Assembly (NCBI GenBank): GCA_011522905.1
Contig: WTIB01000247.1
Span: 1 to 7,323, forward strand
Direction: 5' to 3'
Length of the DNA: 7,323 nt
Source: Crocinitomicaceae bacterium
GTDB lineage: Bacteria > Bacteroidota > Bacteroidia > Flavobacteriales_D > Crocinitomicaceae
Shown: in pieces, positions 6,744 to 7,323 of the stretch
Position numbering within the stretch: position 1 is the stretch's first letter
How the letters are laid out: every line of letters starts with the position of its first letter
Position numbers and translations under genes: made by a program
Notes under the pieces: model-generated
What the model saw: only the letters and a program-made list of their open reading frames with translations
Database searches by the model: none
What the model was told of the DNA's origin: nothing

Positions 6744-7151
6744 ATGAATATGAAAAAAGGAATGATTTTGGCCTCTGCAATTTTTGTGCTTACGGCCTGC
6801 GAGCAATCAAAAAAAGGAGCATGGACAGAAGCAGATATGAATGACTGCATCAAAGATGGTAAGGCAGAACTTAAAGAGGACGCGGAGCTTCAAGGTGTGG
6901 TTGAGATGTTTAATTTGGATGTTTCTGAATTCACTACATGTGTTTGTAAAAATGCCGAAAAGCATTACGAATCATACGAAGAGGCAGATAAAGTCTTGTC
7001 AGACGATAACCTTTCTGAAGAAAAAGCCATGGAAGTCTTTGGAGATTGTTTTGGAGATGAATTCAAGGAAATGATGGAAAGTGTGGAAGGAGAATTGGAT
7101 TATGAAATGGATTATGATGATGAAATGGACTATGAAGGTCTGAGGATATAA
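6744..7151 (+). CDS. Small acidic Cys-containing lipoprotein, function unknown
   Basis: The protein has 135 residues. MKK plus a hydrophobic stretch ends in the lipobox LTAC, so Cys19 is the lipidation site. The true start may be Met3 (6750), since MKKGMILAS is a typical signal start. The mature part has Trp27, then Cys35, Cys66, Cys68 and Cys102, with CVC in the middle. Helix-rich sequence with small lipoproteins of this Trp/Cys layout is common in Bacteroidota, but I cannot name a family. The four mature cysteines could pair as disulphides in the periplasm. The C-terminus (about 112-131) is extremely acidic with alternating Asp, Glu, Tyr and Met, partly from an 18-base tandem repeat; divalent cation binding is possible but unproven. 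It has a 126-bp leader with a possible promoter and is probably transcribed separately from the peptidase pair. Confidence 0.82.
   Translation: MNMKKGMILASAIFVLTACEQSKKGAWTEADMNDCIKDGKAELKEDAELQGVVEMFNLDVSEFTTCVCKNAEKHYESYEEADKVLSDDNLSEEKAMEVFGDCFGDEFKEMMESVEGELDYEMDYDDEMDYEGLRI
7102..7135 (+). repeat. 18-bp-period tandem repeat encoding the acidic tail
   Basis: ATGAAATGGATTATGA (7102-7117) recurs as ATGAAATGGACTATGA (7120-7135), with 15 of 16 bases identical and a period of 18 bases (six codons). It lies in frame in the lipoprotein gene and produces the repeated EMDY pattern in the acidic tail. Slippage at such a repeat could change tail length without breaking the frame. Confidence 0.5.
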
Positions 7152-7235
7152 GTCACATCTTACCCAATTCACTTGATGGTCAAACGATATATGTATACGA
7201 TATTGACAGTCCCAATGTAAAATAGTCTTAAATAA

Positions 7236-7265
7236 AAAAGCACCTTTCATTCGAAAAGTGCTTTT
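7236..7265. terminator. Rho-independent, probably bidirectional terminator
   Basis: AAAAGCAC (7236-7243) pairs perfectly with GTGCTTTT (7258-7265). After one C-A mismatch, TTT pairs with AAA inside, leaving a 6-base loop. On the plus strand the T-tract is short (CTTTTATC). On the minus strand the stem is followed by TTTTTTATTT, a better U-tract. It therefore probably ends a minus-strand gene entering from the right, and can also stop plus-strand transcription from the lipoprotein gene 85 bp upstream. Confidence 0.7.
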
Positions 7266-7290
7266 ATCAGAGTGGACAGTAGTTAAAACT

Positions 7291-7323
7291 TTAATAATTC
7301 AATGCTTGATTAACGTTTAAGAT
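7291..7323 (-). CDS. Possible C-terminal end of a convergent gene (10 codons visible)
   Basis: Reading leftward from the right edge, one minus-strand frame gives ILNVNQALNY followed by TAA at 7293-7291. The other two minus frames meet stops within 12 bases. The stop lies 25 bp before a terminator hairpin whose stronger U-tract faces this direction. Those two facts suggest a convergent gene ends here. Ten codons are too few for a product call. Confidence 0.35.
   Translation of the reverse strand: MLNVNQALNY

Noticed and set aside
1..7323. A defence system, mobile element or CRISPR array
   Set aside because: No transposase, integrase, terminal repeats, target duplications or spaced direct repeats were seen, and every long frame has a housekeeping or envelope explanation.

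Overview
The window looks like a chromosomal segment from a member of the Bacteroidota, probably Flavobacteriales-like. The reasons are an AT-rich sequence, almost no Shine-Dalgarno signals, a promoter -7 box matching the Bacteroidota TAnnTTTG consensus, a type IX secretion (T9SS) C-terminal sorting domain, an M43 metalloprotease followed by PKD, SprB-like and Ig-like domains, and Bacteroidota-type lipoproteins. I saw no rRNA, tRNA, CRISPR array, insertion sequence or phage gene. This assignment comes from reading motifs; no database search was run.

Left part, minus strand (5035 down to 1). Four genes point the same way. The first encodes a 364-residue secreted protein with a T9SS type A sorting domain (5035-3941). 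Fifteen bases later comes a 260-residue SRAP-domain protein of the HMCES/YedK family (3925-3143). Next is an easily overlooked 58-residue coiled-coil protein ending in CxxCGS (3055-2879). Last is a large secreted M43 (pappalysin/cytophagalysin-type) metalloprotease with at least five accessory beta-domains; its reading frame is open from 2779 to the left edge (926 codons seen). The T9SS protein and SRAP gene look co-transcribed. The small gene and the protease have longer leaders and may have their own promoters.

Right part, plus strand (5195 to 7151). After a 159-bp divergent intergenic region come a DUF1287 (NlpC/P60-like) lipoprotein (5195-5788) and, 49 bp later, a membrane-anchored M15/DUF5715-like putative peptidase (5838-6617). 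Both are probably envelope enzymes, perhaps acting on peptidoglycan. A small, very acidic Cys-containing lipoprotein follows after its own leader (6744-7151).

Right edge. A rho-independent terminator-like hairpin (7236-7265) has its better U-tract on the minus strand. A minus-strand frame ending at 7291 is the only one open to the edge, which suggests a convergent gene entering from the right.

Overall this is mostly envelope and secretion housekeeping rather than a defence or mobile island. The least explained item is the 58-residue CxxCGS protein. I found no clear evidence for an entirely new multi-gene system.
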